Assembly: GCA_030407005.1 (NCBI GenBank)
Contig: JAUDYN010000007.1
Span: 2,418,001 to 2,482,000, forward strand
Source of the DNA: Desarmillaria ectypa
Taxonomy: Eukaryota > Basidiomycota > Agaricomycetes > Agaricales > Physalacriaceae
DNA length: 64,000 nt
Reading direction: 5' to 3'
Shown in pieces: positions 51,095 through 63,532 of this stretch. Below the pieces are notes generated by a model that saw nothing but the letters and a program-made list of their open reading frames with translations, did no database searches and had not been told where the DNA came from. Positions within the stretch are counted from its first letter, which is position 1, and every line of letters begins with the position of its first letter. A program made the translations under genes and the position numbers.

Positions 51095-52442
51095 TTACAG
51101 TTTGCTAGCCACTAATACCCCAGACAAACTAGATCCTCCTGGGTTAATTAGACGTTGTTCTACTAGCACGCTCTTGGCCCAATCTATCATTCCATTGACA
51201 AGTCTGTCGATATCCTCTCGTGAGTTACCCGCGTGAAGACACACTCTGACTCGGTCTTTACCCTTTGGTACTGTCGGCCAAGTTATTGGACGGGCATTCA
51301 TCCCCCGCACGTATAGGAAGGCAGACAATGGTCGTGGCTGTGAAGTCATGATGGGGATAATGGGAGATGCCTCCAAGTTTGGAGGCAGAGAAAGGAGGTC
51401 GGCAGGTATTGCTGCGAGACGTTGACTGAGGGATCGCGTAAAATACCAGGATATGTCCATCAGATTTTTCGATAGTATCCGCGCGGTTCCGTCCGCTAGC
51501 ATGTCGAAAGACGTGTCAGCCGCAATGATATTTGAGAAACTGAGCGATGTTGTATAAATCAGTGAACGCGCGTAGTTGAGCATATAATCTCGTATTAGAG
51601 GCGTTGTCAAAAGGACAGCTAAGCAAAATCAGCCCTATTGGAAAAAAAATACAATCCCGGAATGACTCACCCCCAGTTGCAGCTAGAGCCTTGCCAAAGG
51701 TATGCAGGCGTGCAAACACTCTGCTCTCCAATCCCATCATAGCTACCCTTCCTCGGCCCTGGGGACCATAAATACCCGTGGAATGTGCTTCATCCACCAC
51801 CAGATATCCGTTACCCTGCGGAAATACTTCCTCGAGGATTTCAACAAATTCCTGCAGGGGCGCAAAGGTCCCATCCATGCTGTACAAGCTTTCCACAGCG
51901 ACGAACACGCTATTCTCGCCCGCTGCCAAGGACGGACGCTCGTCCCGAAGCCCCACCAACAAGTTCCGAAACGCTTGCACCGAGTTATGTGGGAAAGAAT
52001 ACTGGGAGTCGCGGGCCCGGGATGCACGGATGCCATCGTGAACTGAAGCATGAATATACTCGTCATACACCAACACGTCTCCCGGCTGGGGTATACACGA
52101 GAAAAACCCGACGTTGGCATCAAATCCCGAATTGAAGAGTAATGCGGCAGGAGAGTCGAAAAACTCTGCTAATCTAGCTTCCAATGCGCTGTGCGCTGAC
52201 CCATTCACGAGGAGTCTGGAGCCACCAGATCCCAGGATGTCTGGAGCATCTCGCAGTTTTTCGAGGAAGCGACAGCGCAGAACTGGTGAACTGGACAAGG
52301 AAAGATAATCATTGGTGTTGAAGTCGATGAGCGTCGATGAGGCCGACGACGATGGATCCGGCAGCCGTCGCCGTATAAGACGTTCATCTCGAGACTTGAG
52401 CGCTGCCAGCAGTTGTTTGTCGAGGGCAGACCTGGTCGTCAT
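51095..52442 (-). CDS. bioF: 8-amino-7-oxononanoate (KAPA) synthase, biotin pathway
   Basis: Exons 51671-52442 and 51095-51618 give 431 residues. It is an alpha-oxoamine synthase: PLP-dependent condensation of pimeloyl thioester with alanine to KAPA. Seen: LLFNSGFDANVGFFS, DEYIHASVHDGIR, the DEAHSTGIYGPQGRG block with the PLP-contacting Asp, and HTFGKALAATG with the Schiff-base lysine at residue 251. The protein ends exactly in SKL, a canonical type-1 peroxisomal targeting signal; a peroxisomal KAPA synthase is established in filamentous fungi and links biotin synthesis to beta-oxidation. The short length and substrate-region residues fit BioF better than mitochondrial ALA synthase, which would have a presequence and heme-regulatory motifs. 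Confidence 0.92.
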
Positions 52443-52811
52443 GATGGTAAAAGGCCAAGAGGCTGATCCAGCACGCCAATCCCGAGATCAGTGCCCCAAA
52501 AAATCACATCGGACGTGTGGCGGCTGATAACGGAGGTCCGATAAATGACGTCACGCGTCAAGCGCCGACTAAAACCGACCACGAACTACGCTTGGTGAAT
52601 GTAAGTACTATATAGATGCAGATGGATAGCTAAATGTACAACAAATATGACATGATAGTAACTACGGGAGGTAGAGAGGCAGAAGCAGAGAAAAGAAAGA
52701 AACTATCAGCAGGCAACAAAGAATCAAATATCATATATCGACGATCGTCCATACCAACATGGCATGTCCGCAGGCGTACACATTAAAATATAAAAACAGT
52801 CAATTTCAAAT
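52443..52811. other. BioF promoter / forkhead 3' region
   Basis: 369 bp between the BioF start codon and the stop of the forkhead gene, both minus strand. Contains a short TGACGTCA-like palindrome near 52549 (ATGACGTCACGCG), a possible CRE/ATF bZIP site. Nothing else seen. Confidence 0.4.
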
Positions 52812-55668
52812 TTACCACCATCTCTGCCACTTATCTGGACTGCCACCCATGACATTCCCTGGGCTATCGTACAGCAAAGACGCCCGCGACTTGCCAAACA
52901 ACCCTGCCGGGCTATCTCCATGGCCAGCGGCACCCATCCTATGCAGCTCATCGTCCAACAGCGACGTCGGGTCGTGTGGATCATAAATGCTGCGAAACGA
53001 TGACTTTCCAACTGGGGTCCGGAACGGAGAGTCACCCAAAGAAAACAACCTCCTGGGAGTCACAGGTAGCGCAGATGAAGTAGCAGCAGAACGCGTCTTT
53101 GACGGAGTACGCATAAGATCGTTGTCGCCGTCTTCGTCAGCTTCTTCATTATCCCCCGTTTTCTCTGGATATGACACGAATGGTGGAGGGTCAAGATTTG
53201 ACTTGTAATGCGCGAGACTCGCCGAAGGACTCATATGCAGTCCCCTGTGTGAAAGCGGAGTGTGGATGGGTGACAAGAACGACGGACCGAAAGTAGACTT
53301 TCTTGTCGGTGTGGAGGGACTTTCAGTGGTGGGCGGTGGAGATGCCAATCTAGATTTATTTTTTACAGCTTTTGTTGTCTTCAACGGGTTGGACCGTAGG
53401 CCAAGAGTGGGAGAAGCCGGGACGTCCTGAAAACAAGAGTCAGTCTCCGAAGGACACTCCTGTACACAACTACTGACTGTTGTTCTATTCTTTTTCTTAC
53501 CCCTCGTGGCCTTCACGGCAGGCTCATCATCCTCGTCGTCTGTCGCCAATACAGGATCTGGCACATTATACTTCAACTGTATTCCTGGCTGAAGAGTACC
53601 ACCCTGCTTGTCAGAATCGCACCAGAATCGCACAGGCTTCAGTTGCATTGTGAAAACGTCTTGCTCAACGTCTTCGTCATCCTCATCTGTATCCACACCA
53701 GAAATGGAAATGGGTGCAGTACTCAGATTGGCCCCCACGTCCACCTCCATGTCGCTCGAAGAGACTGGAGGACTCGACGAGCTATCGTTTGGAGTAAGTT
53801 CAGGTAAGGAACTCGGAACAGAAGAGGCAGAAGCAGAAGACGATGTTGGGTGAGGTGGTGTAAGTTTGTCTTCCCCATGAGGCGAATCCAAATTGCCATT
53901 GTCTCCACCAGTTTGCGGAGGCTCACTACTAGGAGTCACAGCTGATGATGTTTGTACTGCTGCTGCTTTGCTGTCGGCAAGTTGTCGGTAACCAGAGGTT
54001 GACGGTAATGGCGGGAATATGATTTCTGAAGGTAAGGTCTTCGGGATGCAGCTCTCGTAATATGGCTGATGATGCGGGGTTGGACGAGACGGAGGGAAAA
54101 GCGGAAGCAACGGTGCGGAGAGAATAGGCGCTGGTGCAGCCTTTTCTTTCTCTTTTTCTTTTTCCTTCTTCGCCTTCTTGTTCCTTGGAGCGCCATCTCC
54201 TTCCGAAGGTTTTCTGGACCGCTTCGTCCCGCCGTTTGTATTAGGCTTTTCTTTGCCCTTGATATCACTGCATAGCTGTTTTCTGAATCCTCCGCCCTTG
54301 AAACACTCGAGATCCTCATCCCAGATGGCCCACAAGGTCCTACCAAGAGAGCGGTCCCTGGTGACTTTACGGAAACACACGGTGGTGCTAAGGACATGTC
54401 TAATGCTGTTCATCCACGTCGTTTCCCCACGCTTGAAGTAGGGGTATACAATGGTTATCCAGTCATATATTTCCTGGAGAGTCAGCCTGTGCTCAGGTGA
54501 GGAAAGGATCGCCTGGCCAAGAAGGGCAGCATAAGAACAATCTGGTTTGTTAGGAGAGTAAGGGCCAGGAGGCAGACTGTAGGGTAGGCCGTCGTATTCA
54601 TCTTCTATGGGCAATGGGCCCATAGGCCCGGGAGACGAGACAAGGTTGACTATTGGTTTATTTGGAGACGACACGGGAGACGACGGCGGAGGAGAAGATG
54701 GCGGTAGGGGCGAAGGTTTTGACGCAGGTGCTTTAATGATACGTGTTGGAGTAGGCGTAGCCAGTTCAGCATCAGCAGGCGCATCGTTCCCAACAGGCGT
54801 TGAAGTATACAGCACGGGTAAGGGATATGGTGCATAACAGTAGTGAAGACCCGACTGAGACACGGGTACCGATTGTGGGCGGGTAGGCGTAGGTGATTCC
54901 TGTTTTGGATTGACCTTAACCTGTGGTATACTGAGCGACTGCACTGAGAAATTTTTTTAAAAAGGTGCAGACCAGACTACTGTACGACTGTGAGGCCGTA
55001 TGAGCTCGATAGTACTTGCTCTGCTGTGGCGTCAAGGGCGGCGGCGACGGTCTCCCCTACAAACGCCACCTTAGATATGGTTTAGTAGAAACAGACGATC
55101 TACGCACCTCTTCACGACTCTCTGCTACAGACGAACTGGACCGAACACTGCCATCAACGCGCTCGTCGCGTGAACCAATCGATGACCCAAGGCTAGTGCT
55201 CGACTGCGACGCGCTGGGTGACGGCGACCGGGGGTGCGACCTGGGGGTCTTAAAATCCCTCTCCTTGTCCCGCCGTCCTTTCTTATCCCTGCGCTCTTTC
55301 CTGGCTAGGCGTTGTCGTTCAATGACCTCTTCCATGGTGTCATGGTGACGCTGAGGCAAAGGACCATCAACTGGCTCGGATTTAATAGGCGTCGAGGGGG
55401 GCGGCGACGCGTCCATCATGGAGCTGGAACTTGCTCGAGAGAAAGAACGCGCCGAGGTTGACGCCGACGTCGTCGAGAGCGATGTCGAGCGCAACAGGGA
55501 GGCCGAACTTGACTTGGACGACGAATCACGGTCGGAAACGCGTGAAGAGTAGGCACTGTCGGCGGTGAGAAATTGGCGCATCTGGTCGCTGCGCTTGTGC
55601 AGTTCCTCACGCGTGATGCCGAGAGTGTTGAGGAGCTGAGAAATGGGAGATCCCTCGCGGTCGGCCAT
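52812..55668 (-). CDS. Forkhead (winged-helix) transcription factor
   Basis: Exons 55108-55668, 54981-55056 and 52812-54943 (5' to 3') give 922 residues. The N-terminus (MADREGSPISQLLNTLGITR) is followed by a long Ser-rich and basic region. The forkhead domain lies at about residues 260-350: DCSYAALLGQAILSSPEHRL, the recognition-helix segment WMNSIRHVLSTTVCF and TLWAIWDEDLE. In recognition helix 3 the usual N-S-I-R-H is present, but the following leucine-asparagine pair is replaced by VLSTTV, a fungal variant. The C-terminal half is low complexity with SP/TP sites, consistent with CDK control as in Fkh2/Sep1, though the exact orthologue is uncertain. The large exon has no ATG start of its own; the A|TG split across the 54943/54981 junction supports the upstream exons. 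Confidence 0.88.
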
Positions 55669-56276
55669 GCTGCTAGACAAGAGCCAATGGCAGCACAGAG
55701 ACGACAAATTCTCGTTTTTGGCGTTTTAACTACGCAGAGGAAAAAATGATGTCAACCCTCACGGATATTCAGGTCGTCGTCGTCGTCGTTGCCCACAGCG
55801 TTGACGGCAAAAATGGCGATCACCGCAATGCTGGCGGAGTAAAGGGTTGGGAAAAACAATGGCCACGAGCCTCGACGGTAATATGGTCTCAAGTCGGCTA
55901 CGGATCTCAACTCCGACCCGCCACGCCGGGAGCCGGCCGGCCTTCACTCTTCTTTGAATTTGCTCAACTACAAGGCTTACAGCAGGGCCTTCGGACTCGA
56001 TCTTGTCAGCTTAGAGAGGAAGATCCGTTGAGAGGGTACCGGCTGTACTTCTTGTGAATGTCCAACAACAGCGACGATCAGTTCTTCTGTCAGGCCGTCT
56101 GACGAGCAATTTGCAAACACAACGCTGTCATAGCGGCTTAACATTGAAATTTTTCACAAGGGCCGGGTTGTTTGTTGACAGTATACTCTCATTGCACCAA
56201 CATACCATTCTCAATGTAGATCAAGGATAACTCATGGTGCAAACTCTAAGGCGACCGATAGAACAAGGTTCAATCC
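55669..56276. other. Intergenic region with a possible tiny plus-strand gene
   Basis: About 0.6 kb upstream of the forkhead gene. An ATG in good context at 55813 (AAAATGGCG) opens MAITAMLAE, and a coding-like peptide, NYKAYSRAFGLDLVSLERKI, ends at a stop near 56018. They could be two exons of a small gene, but no family is recognised and the intron is not convincing, so no CDS is called. Confidence 0.25.
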
Positions 56277-59200
56277 TCAGCGTAAAGAATACTCACCTTC
56301 TTCTGGAAGAAGTGTGGCTTCGTCCAAACAGCTTTGTATAAAGTTCGAAAGGATCAAATACTTCCGTTTCGGCCTGCGGTTGATGCCATAAAGATAAGTA
56401 ATTGTCAGGCAAAACACAAAAGGTAGCGACGTACTTCGCTGTCCTCCTCATAAGTTCCAAACGCCGACTATCATCCCGTTTATCGATAATAACGTGCGTT
56501 AGTTTCGGTTCATCGAGATCTACGACCCGCCCCCCGTTGGAGGTAATCAACTTCTTCATCTCCTCGAAACTAATGATCGAACATTCAGAACCCTACAGAG
56601 ATAAGAAAGAAACAGGACCGGCCTAGCGTCAATTACATGTTCGTACTTCGACTTAGTAGTCATCCCGTTTCGTCGGGCGTTACTTGAAGTGTCCAAGTAG
56701 AAGCATCTTTTGCGGATATTAGCTCAAGCTAAACACAAGGCGAATGGCACTCACAAGTGCTTGAAAATGAGGTCCTGGTCGTACTCCATAGCTGACTCGT
56801 CCTCTCCCATTTGAGGCTTCTCTTCGTCAGGTTCCTTAACGTCATCTGTAGGGTCGTTCGACACCTCCGACTTGGTATCGACTTCTGTATCCTCCCCTTC
56901 CACATTAAGCCAGTCATCCATAACATACTGTCCAGGTACATCCGCATTGACAGAATCATTATCGTCATCGTCGTCTTCCGTCTCTGAATCATTGTCAGCT
57001 GGTGCTCTCGGTGCGTCGATAGCCAGCCATTCCGCTAAGGCCGGATCGATTGTCTCATGCTTGATCTCTTCCGCCTGTTCCTCCACCTTGATGCTCGGAC
57101 CTGCCTCGTTTATCTCATCCGTCGGCTCCGCCACTTCATTTTCTTTCTTCACGTCATCCTCCATGCTGTATTCTGCTGTTGCCTTTCTCGACTCAGTAGC
57201 GTGGAAAAAGTACCTTCTCGAGAGTGGCACTTGGCGTCCCAGGGCAATGGAGTCCGTAATCCATTCTGGCTTAACCACGTCATAAATACCTTTATTGATT
57301 GAAAGCCTCAAGTCATACGCTAAAAATTAATGCTTCAGTTGTACCAAGGCCTTCAGAAAGGAAAAACGCACAAGTGACAGTACCACCATATACGATGAAG
57401 AGGTTAGGACGCTTTGAAACTAGCTGCTGACAGCGCCCCCCATTCGCTATGATCCTGTGAAGTTTAAGTTAGGCGCCATATGTATGCGTCTTGCACGAAC
57501 TTAAAGGACCCACAGCTTCATCAAGTCTTTCTTCTGCTGTTCACCCGTTCTTGACTTATAATCAGGCACGACGACTACGGACGATGAGTTTCGGTGCACG
57601 CAATGATAGCGTGTATTACCCACCAAACGTTAAGCCATTGAAGATATCAGACTCGACCAAGACATCCTTAGCCTTTATTCCCTGATAATCGGAAAGCATC
57701 GTCGGCTACGGACAGTAAATAAGAAACACAGCTTCATTGAACAAAGCACGCTTACCTTCGCCTTCGTTCTGCTTGACTTTTCCTTCTTCGTCCTGTAGAA
57801 TATGTCAGCACTGTCCAGACACAGGCAACATAACATACGTAATATCGCTCTCCATCTTCCTCTTCTTTGTTGTACGGGCACTCTCGAGAACGGCGGAGGC
57901 CGTCATACAGTCGGCAATCGTCAAATCCTGTCGAATGGCCAGAGCTCGGGGGAATCGCATGGTGTATCCGAGATGGTATTGATCTACATAATGAGACTCT
58001 AGTATAGGTGTATTCTTGAAGTGCTCACCTGATGGTGTGATTTCTGCCGCTTTCACTTTAAGTATAAAGGAGCTAAAATGTATACGTGAGTCTTATGCTA
58101 TTACGGCGACAAATTAAACAAAGGCCTACTCCTCAGGCTCGAGGTAAACATCTCCCTTGTCTTCAGTTGCCTTTTTGGAAGTTTGATAGAATTCCGGCGG
58201 CTCCTTGGGGTTCCAAGGCTTCCAAGGCAGACCGCGGACCCACACATATTCAGCATAAGTCAAGCCTGAGCCAATACGCACAAAGGAGCTATACCTATAT
58301 AACCGCATAAGAACGGAAAACGATTATAGGTCAATAACAACACTAACTTGGGCTCATCGTCCAGACTATCAGGACGTCGATCATCAATTACTGCACAGAT
58401 GAGGGTGGAGACTCCTCCGCCACGAGACCCTGTGCCGTAATTGGCGGCTGCGAATTTCGTGAAAATCCGTAATGAAACGACTCTGCGAAAGCTTACCAAC
58501 AACAAGAACGTCAACCGTCTCGCCCATATTATCCTAAGCGATAGAATTAACGTCGACTAAGCGGAAATAGTAATGATATACGTACCATGTACTCAGGTTT
58601 GACCTACAGTCCACAAAGTCAGAAGCAATAGCCACAATTGCAGCAAAATGCACTTACTTTAATCCAGTCTCGATTTCTCCCGTTCAACACGTACATAGAT
58701 TTAGGATGCTTAATAACCAGCCCCTCGCCCCTCGCCTCCATCACATCGTCCATCCGTTGTCTGACGTGCTGTGCATCTCGGCCCGTAAACTCAGTGACAA
58801 ATTCAATACGTCCTTTCACCTCTTTCAGACAAGCCCTCATATTCCGCTTTCGGAACTTTGTCGTCTTGTCAATAAGGGATTGACCGTTGAGGTAAAGAAG
58901 GTCGAAAACTTTGACTAGACTTATTGGTTAAACGGGTACCGTAAAATTAAAAAATTAAAAAAAGCAGAGCCTACAGCACGGACGAGGCATGTGAGCCTTT
59001 TTGGATTTGTCTGAAAAGACGTTAGAGCTCTGTTAGGCGAGGATGCAGGCACCACATCACCTCCAGCAGCTGTTTTGAGGGTTCCAAATGGTAGGTTGCG
59101 CTGCGAAACTGGGTCCCAGACCAGCATCTCGCCATCAAGGATAATTCTTGGAAGACCATTAGCAAGAACCTGTTTATGATGTCAGTAAACTTACTCGTCA

Positions 59201-60574
59201 ACGCGCTCATCAAACGCAGCGTCGATGTAAGGCGTCAGACTCCCCGTTCCAACGTGCTTTCCGTACAGGTACGTGTAGTCTTTTCCCTTCCTGCAAAAAA
59301 CGCATAAGAATTGCGAAAGTCGACACGTAAAACAAAGCAACCTTGAGCAATAGAAATATTCATTGCCCTTCTTATGAAGCTGCATTCTCTCCCCGTCAAG
59401 CTTTTCCTCGATGATAAACTCACTTCCGTCCATTTCTTTGACGGTCTCTTCTATCTTCTTGGTGGGACGCAGACACAGCATAGGTGCGAAAGAGTGGAAG
59501 AGTGCTACAGTTTTATCCTGTACGGACATCAAGCATGACAGAAATTTTGATCGTAAGACGAACGTACATTGGCATTTAACCGGAATGAGGGGTCCCAGAG
59601 TGTCCACGCGACCTTCTTGAGGTCTGAACATGTATTATATAGGTCTTGAGCGTCAGGATGGAAGACTGCAAAAACCGTGGTTTCCTTTACAGATATCACC
59701 AAGTCTAGACATATTCTTCAGCTATGGCTGTTCAATGATTAGGAGGCCAAAGAAAAATGCACCTTTCAGTATAATGCGCGCAATCCATTTTTGCTCCTCC
59801 GGTGTTGCACGATTATATATGCGTCTCAGAATTTTCGATTGGACTTCCCTATTTTTTTGGTTGTTAGAACGAAGACCATGAGAATGTAACGACACACGTG
59901 GAGTCCTGTTTCTGCGATAGCTCATCCAAAATTTCATTCAAGTCATCAATAGACAGAGAGCCTTCCGTGACCGATGATCTTTTGACGACTACTTCGTAGA
60001 GAACTGTGGGAAAGTCACCAGAGGCCTTCTGTAAAGAACAAAGGTAAGAGGAAGCACAAGAGGACATGTATCGCGCACATTCTGTTCCACTGGTTTCTTC
60101 CAATTCGTGAGACGGATGGCATCTGGGTCTCTGGGACCTAAAGGGATGAGCCTGATGTACGTCTTGGCGATTTTCTGCTCCTTCAAGCCATAAGTGGACC
60201 GCTCACGATCTTTCTGAATTCAGAGTTGGTTAGTAAGCGGTCAGAATTATCAGCATACCTACCTGAGGAAGCAAAAGACGTAGAACAGGGTAAAGATCTT
60301 TTCCCTTCTCATCTCTCCAATGCTAAGGGGAGATTATTCGGGAGGCGCTGTTTGATGTGGAGAAGAATCATACATTGAACCATGCAGATAATAGTTTTTC
60401 TCGTTTATCTCTTCCTCTCTCAGTTTGTAACCTCTCAAATAGTCCTACTAAGATCCCAAAAGGAGCACTCCCGGTGTTTTGTGGTGGCTCAGGCATTGAA
60501 GTGACCTGCGACTCCTCAAGCGCTGGCTGTGGAGATCCGGGCGCTGAGGTTGGTGCCGGCGTTAGCTGCATCAT
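56277..60574 (-). CDS. LIG4: DNA ligase IV, non-homologous end joining
   Basis: Twenty-five exons (5' to 3'): 60374-60574, 60263-60322, 60079-60213, 59898-60028, 59763-59848, 59568-59704, 59342-59517, 59195-59290, 59061-59146, 58975-59010, 58658-58914, 58586-58603, 58497-58533, 58348-58447, 58130-58294, 58029-58072, 57839-57983, 57756-57792, 57624-57705, 57514-57574, 57372-57454, 56755-57319, 56637-56706, 56435-56592, 56277-56373; 902 residues with all phases closing. Seen: the adenylation motif EEKLDGERMQLH (lysine 289), motif III-IV blocks (IILDGEMLVWDP, ARGEGLVIKHP), motif V (NRDWIKVKPEY), the OB fold (ANYGTGSRGGGVSTLI) and two C-terminal BRCT domains (one around GGRCQQLVSKRPNLFIVYGG, one around TSNGGRVVDLDEPKLTHVII) with an acidic linker between them. 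It seals double-strand breaks with Xrcc4/Lif1. Two introns looked too short until the next acceptor was used (for example 59147-59194). Confidence 0.95.
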
Positions 60575-60858
60575 CTTGAAAGATTATGGAAGTGACAGGT
60601 AATTCGCAGACAAAGTCGCTTTGAAGCACTTGTATTGATTGATGATGGTAGTAAGAGTCAGGAAGGGTCTCGTGACTGTGTGCTTGCACGGTTCCGCATT
60701 GGTCGACGCGTTATTTGGTCTTGCTTGGTGATCCGGACCGGGCGGACTCGTCCTCCCGGTAGTAGTTGAATTTTGAGTTCCTTCTTCGGACCTCCACAGA
60801 CTCCATCCTCTACCTCAGCTCTATTTTACTATTACTATCACTCTATCCTATTTGCCTA

Positions 60859-63244
60859 ATGTCTAGTCTTGATTCTCCTACATTCTCGAGAGCGGGTGAT
60901 GATCCGAAGATGATTGGATGCTGGAAGCTTGGAAGGACCATTGGAAAGGGAAGCTCCGGTGCGTTGGTCGACTCATTGTAAAAGGATTCCCTCCGATAGA
61001 AATTCTGTAGGGCGAGTCAAGCTTGCTCGCCATTCGAAAACAGGACAGATGTCGGCGGTCAAGATAATCCGAAAATCGTTCCTTTTCTCGCGCAGGGAGT
61101 CTCTCGACAACGCGGAAGAAGAGGCGGCGCGTTTAGAGCAGGCTCTCCAACGCGAGATCGTCATCATGAAACTCGTGGATCACCCTAACATTATGAAACT
61201 ATACGATGTCTGGGACACCGCAAACCATCTCTACCTCATTCTCGAGCACGTTCAGGGCGGCGAACTATTCGACTATCTCTGTGAAAAAGGACGACTCTCT
61301 CCCTCAGAGACTTTGAGATACTTCCAACAAATCATAGCTGCGGTTGACTATTGTCATCGATTTAACATCGTCCATAGGGACCTCAAACCGGAAAATATTC
61401 TCCTTGATTCCCAGTCTAATGTCAAACTCGCCGATTTTGGTATGGCTGCCTGGCGGCCAGATCATATGCTTCAGACTTCTTGCGGTAGTCCGCATTACGC
61501 TGCCCCTGAAATCGTTAACGGCGAGGTATATGATGGCGCCGCATCAGATATCTGGTCCTGTGGTATCATCCTCCACGCTATGCTTGCGGGAAGGCTGCCG
61601 TTTGACGATGACGATTGTCTGAAGCTCTTGGAGAAAGTCCGCTTCGGGAAGTTTGAGATGCCTGATGACATCGATCCGCTTGCTCAGGATCTTATTGCGA
61701 AAATGCTAGTAAAGGACGTCAAGAAAAGGCTTACAATGTCTGGTGTGCAGAGCCACCCTTTCTTCACCTCTCACTCTTTTCATCTCGCCGACGTTCCTGC
61801 GAGGAATCTCGATAATATTGCATGTCCTCTGCTCTCCCGTGATGATATCGACATAGAACTTCTTCGTCATCTTCACACCCTCTGGCCTGATAGTTCTGAC
61901 GATGCCCTCGTTGATAATCTGCTAAGCAACGAGAAGAACTGGCACAAAGGGGCCTATCACCTTCTTGGAGAGTACAGAAGAAAGAACTTGGAAGGTTACG
62001 AAGAAGCGGAAACATTTGCAAGAAACGAACGACTGCGGCGCCAGAGGGAGCGTGGAACCTCACGTACACCTCAGAGCCAACTCTCGCTAGATCTTACTTC
62101 TCACGTAACTCCTTCCCCTTCGTCCATTCCTCCTCGCGATGGCCCCCCTACTCCTCGAAGAGCCCAGGGAGGTAAAGTATCGGCAGCGTCATCGGGAGGC
62201 TCCCTGACTTATCGTAGAAGCCAGGTTTCTCCGAGGATCGATCTCCATCCTCCCTCTTTGTCTTCAGGATGCTCCTCGAATGGCATCGAACCCTCGGCAC
62301 TCATCGTCCCCGAGCATCATGACATCAATATGCAGACTTTCTTTAAGCAGGTTGCTGATCATATCACTGTGCTTTATTCTCGGACAGAGGGATCCCAGTC
62401 TCCAGCAACTATAACATCCCCTAATCTTGCTCTTATGCGTGATATCATAGGAGATCGAACGATGCGCATGGATCCTCCGATAGCATCTCGGTTGTCGCCT
62501 TCACACCAGCAAAATGCTGCCTCTCTGTCACCGGCGGCTCCCATTACTCAGCCATTATCTGTTACTCGAAGACAGCGTCCTGCACGCCCTACCGTCACGA
62601 TTGTCGACAAGGAGAACATCAATGGCACAGCTATTCCTATTCATACAAGCCTCGTTCTCAAACCATCCGAGGAGTGTCGAGTGGGGGCCAACGACAAGCG
62701 AGTGAAAATCGTGGATCATCGCGACGACAAGGAACGAACCAAACTGCGGAAAAGAAAAGCTGCCCCATTATCCCCTGCCAATTCCATTGGCACTCCAAAC
62801 TCCCCTGTTCCCTCGTCGCCCCGTACAAAATGGCTCGCGAACGTTTTCAAGTTCAGACACTCGGCCTTCATTCTGCAATCGACGCACGACATGAAGACAA
62901 CGCAGAATGAGTGCCGGAGGCTACTGATGGCCATGGATGTTCGCGTCGTTCTCGTGGATTCTGAGCACCTTGGCCTACTGAAGTGTCGGCTGGACGCGTT
63001 GAAGGATCCTAGCGGAGTTATGGGAGTGCTCAAGCCCGTCAAGTTTAGGGTTGAGGTCGATTCGGAGGTTCAGGCGACTTTGACACTGGTTATGGTACAG
63101 GAAAAGGGGTCGACAGAGAGCTTCAAGGATATCTACAGGCGGCTGAGAAGAGACTGGGTGTTTGATGTTGTTGGAAGTCGAACGCCAGACCAAGTTGCTT
63201 GGAATCCCGTAGGCGAGAGGTTTGTCCCGACTATCACTATATAA
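60859..63244 (+). CDS. NIM1-family Ser/Thr kinase (Cdr2/Gin4/Hsl1 type)
   Basis: Exons 60859-60958 and 61011-63244 give 777 residues. The kinase domain fills the N-terminal third: GRTIGKGSSGRVKLARH, SAVKIIRKS, VHRDLKPENILL, ADFGMAAW, the T-loop LQTSCGSPHYAAPEI and IWSCGIILHAMLAGRLPFDD. A UBA-like helical stretch (DDIDIELLRHLHTLWP) and a Ser/Pro-rich linker with a KEN sequence (VDKENINGT, near residue 565) follow. The C-terminus ends in a KA1-like membrane-binding fold (VEVDSEVQATLTLVMVQEKG). Such kinases sit at the medial cortex or septin collar and inhibit Wee1 to time mitosis. Length is close to fission yeast Cdr2. KEN suggests APC/C-controlled turnover. Starts 284 bp from divergent LIG4. 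Confidence 0.9.
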
Positions 63245-63532
63245 AGAACTTTTGTATGTGTACTATCCCCGTGTATCATCATTCAGCTAGACATACCATA
63301 ACATGTAAAATAGGAAACTTCAGAACAACTTATTTCCGCTGGAGCAATTGTCTACTCTGGTATCTCGGCAAATGCCGCCCACAGCTACCGGAACAGACTG
63401 CGTACTGTACATCGTATCCCATTCATCGCCTAACGAGTGCCCTGCGCTGAACGTACTGCTCTTTGCATAGGTCCGTAATTAACAGCAGTCTCATTATACG
63501 CGCATGTATCTCATTGGAAACCCTAGACAAGC
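63245..63532. other. Intergenic region between kinase and ARPC2
   Basis: About 290 bp, holding the 3' UTR of the kinase gene and the promoter of the ARPC2 gene. Nothing else recognised. Confidence 0.4.

Noticed and set aside
53427..53500. Possible intron in the large forkhead exon (GTAAGA ... TTTTCAG)
   Set aside because: Removing 74 nt shifts the frame to an early stop, while read-through stays open to the natural end.
56268..56280. GGTTCAATCC, resembling a tRNA T-loop box B
   Set aside because: No matching A-box or cloverleaf around it; it lies at the 3' end of LIG4.
59170..59194. 25-nt intron in LIG4
   Set aside because: Too short and out of frame; the acceptor at 59147 gives a 48-nt intron and the conserved DEIILDGEM block.
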